Made by a program: the position numbers and the translations under genes. A stretch of DNA of 6,804 nt from Opitutia bacterium (lineage in GTDB: Bacteria > Verrucomicrobiota > Verrucomicrobiia > Opitutales > UBA953), in NCBI GenBank assembly GCA_947460445.1, contig CANHHS010000080.1, positions 1 through 6,804 on the forward strand, given 5' to 3'. The notes below the pieces were generated by a model, which was not told where the DNA came from, did not search any database, and saw nothing but the letters and a program-made list of their open reading frames with translations. Positions 4,974 to 6,804 of the stretch are shown in pieces (position 1 is the first letter of the stretch; the number at the start of each line of letters is the position of its first letter).

Positions 4974-6796
4974 ACCCTTTGCTGTCAATCGGCTCGGTTG
5001 ATCCTTGGATAGCTATTTGCTCACTGGCCACCGTACTCATTACGGTTGCGATGGGATTCTGGTCCGCAGGACGTTCGAAGTCGGCAGGCGACTTCTTTGT
5101 CGCTGGTCGTTCCGTTTCTGTTGGTTGGAATGCCTCGGCAATTTCCGGCGAATACCTTTCAGCTGCGTCCTTCATGGGTGTCGCTGGTATGGTGATGACG
5201 AGTGGCTACGACGCCCTCTGGTACCCGGTCTGTTATGCTTGCGGGTATCTCTTCCTGCTCCTCTTCATCGCTGGACCTCTCCGTCGCTTTGGCGCCTATA
5301 CCATTCCTGACTTCGCCGAGGGTCGGTACGATTCGCCTTTATTCCGCAAGATCGCCGTCTGCTTCGTACTCTTTATCGGCTTCTTTTACACGATGCCCCA
5401 AATGAAGGGTGCGGGCACGACACTCGCTTACATTTTCCCAGGTCTTCCTTACTGGGCTGGAGTCGTTGCGGTTGGAGCAGTGATTACTCTCAACGTCTCT
5501 TTGGGCGGCATGAAGGGCATCACGCTCGTGCAAGCCTTCCAGTATTGGCTCAAAGTCTTCGCCATCTCGGTACCCATCTTTGTTTTAGCAGCGATTGTGG
5601 GCAGCTACAACGATCACCTGGCGACGAACCGCACATCATTTGATAATTCCGTAAATATCGAAAGCGTCGTCGAGCGCCAACCTCTCCCCGCAAAAGCGCC
5701 GTCAGACGAACAATGGGTTTCTCCGTTCGGAAAACTAACCACAAAGGCTGTTGATGCTTCGCTGGCCGCAAGCAAAGACCCTGAAGCAAAGGCTCAGTTA
5801 GAATCTGTCCGTAAGCCCTACTCACTTCTCTACACCTATTCCCTAATTATCGCGCTTGTCTGCGGTACCGCCGGCCTACCGCACATCCTTGTGCGCTTTT
5901 ACACCAATCCTGACGGCGTTGCGGCAAAGCGTACGACAATGTGGGTGATGATTTTGATTGGTGTATTTTATGTCTTCCCGCCGATTTACGGTGTGCTTGG
6001 TCGATCCCTTATTCCGCACCTCTATGATGCGGTGGGCGCTAAAGGTACGGATAAAGTTGTTTTAGAACTCCCCACACTCCTTGCTGGTAAAGACCACGCG
6101 CTACTCGGATCGATTCTCAGCGGCATTACCTGTGCAGGTGCTTTCGCTGCGTTCATGTCGACCTTCTCAGGCTTACTCGTTTCGATGACGGGTGCCCTCG
6201 CTCACGACATCTACGGGCGCATCCTTCGTCCAACCTCTACACCTGAACAACGCCTCTACGCATTTAAATGGTGTGCGGTTTTAATTGGCGCAGCATCGAT
6301 TGGATTGGGCATGCAAGTGGAGGCACTGGAAATCAACTTCATGGTTGGTCAGGCCTTCGCGATCGCTGCGGCGAGTTACTTCCCGCTACTCTTCATGTCA
6401 GTCTGGTGGCGCGGAATGACCATGCCAGGCGCTGCTGCGGGAATGCTGGGTGGCGGCGTCGCTGCCCTGGGTGCGATTACGCTCACATCGATTTCTGATG
6501 TCGCTGCCGCGGGTGCGAAAAAATTAACGGATGCCACTGCCCTAACAGCTTACTGGGCAGACCATCCTATCGGTGCAAGTTTGCGCGATACATGGATTGC
6601 TCACCCGCTGGCACGCATTCTTTGCGAACAGCCTGCCATCTGGGCTGTACCTCTGTCGATCGGCCTAATGATCATCGTATCTAAGGCTACCGCAGTTAAG
6701 ATTCCGGGCGACATCCGCATGAAGATGCTGGTACTGCATGCACCTGAGTCACTCGGACTTAAGCAGGAATATATCAAAGAGCACGAGGGGCACTGA
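4970..6796 (+). CDS. Sodium:solute symporter, ActP/MctC-like (acetate or related monocarboxylate uptake)
   Basis: This inner-membrane protein of 608 residues belongs to the SSS family, which couples Na+ (or H+) entry to solute uptake. Its closest recognisable types are ActP and MctC, carriers of acetate, propionate or pyruvate. Hydropathy by eye gives about 13 helices, including 12-30, 52-78, 87-103, 161-177, 187-211, 286-308, 322-345, 376-409, 453-477, 483-505 and 556-571. Family marks are the DFFVAGRSVS segment at 41-50, GGMKGITLVQAFQYWLK at 179-195, GTAGLPHILVRFYTNPDG at 299-316 and STFSGLLVSMTGALAHDIYG at 397-416, where Ser397/Thr398 fall where the Na2 sodium site is expected. It is longer than E. 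coli ActP (about 549). The extra length is a charged loop at about 212-285 and a second loop at 506-555. It follows the DUF485 gene with a 4-bp overlap. The substrate is not proven by sequence. The gene is complete, ending 8 bp before the window edge. Confidence 0.92.
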   Translation: MNPLLSIGSVDPWIAICSLATVLITVAMGFWSAGRSKSAGDFFVAGRSVSVGWNASAISGEYLSAASFMGVAGMVMTSGYDALWYPVCYACGYLFLLLFIAGPLRRFGAYTIPDFAEGRYDSPLFRKIAVCFVLFIGFFYTMPQMKGAGTTLAYIFPGLPYWAGVVAVGAVITLNVSLGGMKGITLVQAFQYWLKVFAISVPIFVLAAIVGSYNDHLATNRTSFDNSVNIESVVERQPLPAKAPSDEQWVSPFGKLTTKAVDASLAASKDPEAKAQLESVRKPYSLLYTYSLIIALVCGTAGLPHILVRFYTNPDGVAAKRTTMWVMILIGVFYVFPPIYGVLGRSLIPHLYDAVGAKGTDKVVLELPTLLAGKDHALLGSILSGITCAGAFAAFMSTFSGLLVSMTGALAHDIYGRILRPTSTPEQRLYAFKWCAVLIGAASIGLGMQVEALEINFMVGQAFAIAAASYFPLLFMSVWWRGMTMPGAAAGMLGGGVAALGAITLTSISDVAAAGAKKLTDATALTAYWADHPIGASLRDTWIAHPLARILCEQPAIWAVPLSIGLMIIVSKATAVKIPGDIRMKMLVLHAPESLGLKQEYIKEHEGH

Positions 6797-6804
6797 GTTG
6801 GCGA

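Overview
The window reads as a chromosomal housekeeping segment of a free-living bacterium, with no sign of phage, plasmid, insertion sequence, CRISPR or a defence island. Six protein genes are visible: the 5' part of obg on the minus strand, then ilvC, uup, a small GAF-domain gene, a small DUF485-type membrane protein gene and an ActP-like sodium:solute symporter gene, all on the plus strand. Composition is moderately GC-rich in the genes. Protein style, and leaders that are mostly pyrimidine-rich and lack Shine-Dalgarno sequences, suggest a member of the Verrucomicrobiota (Opitutae-like). That placement is a guess from recalled family resemblance, not from an alignment.

Layout: obg (1-719, minus, C-terminus outside the window) and ilvC (1006-2043, plus) diverge from a 286-bp intergenic region holding two clusters of GGCTGAAC-like octamer repeats. 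ilvC ends in a strong intrinsic terminator (2059-2088). The next gap (2089-2235) holds an AT-rich imperfect palindrome built on CTTAATT heptads, then five tandem heptads of the CTTTAGT/CCTTAGC type running directly into the uup start codon. uup (2236-4038) is followed by a 159-bp gap, most of which is a larger array of the same heptads (about 4081-4193), ending at the start codon of the GAF gene (4198-4605). A 9-bp inverted repeat fills the short gap before the DUF485 gene (4665-4973). That gene overlaps the symporter gene (4970-6796) by ATGA.

Functionally, Obg and Uup both act on ribosomes (GTPase assembly factor and ABC-F ATPase). IlvC makes branched-chain amino acids. The DUF485/symporter pair is the usual two-gene arrangement for sodium-coupled uptake of acetate or similar short monocarboxylates. 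The GAF protein may be a small-molecule or redox sensor, but nothing ties it firmly to its neighbours.

The most unusual content is not a protein. It is the short-period (7 and 8 bp) degenerate tandem repeats in the leaders, the heptads oriented the same way relative to the downstream gene and reaching close to or up to the start codon. Most genes here lack a Shine-Dalgarno sequence, while the translationally coupled symporter gene has a near-perfect one.
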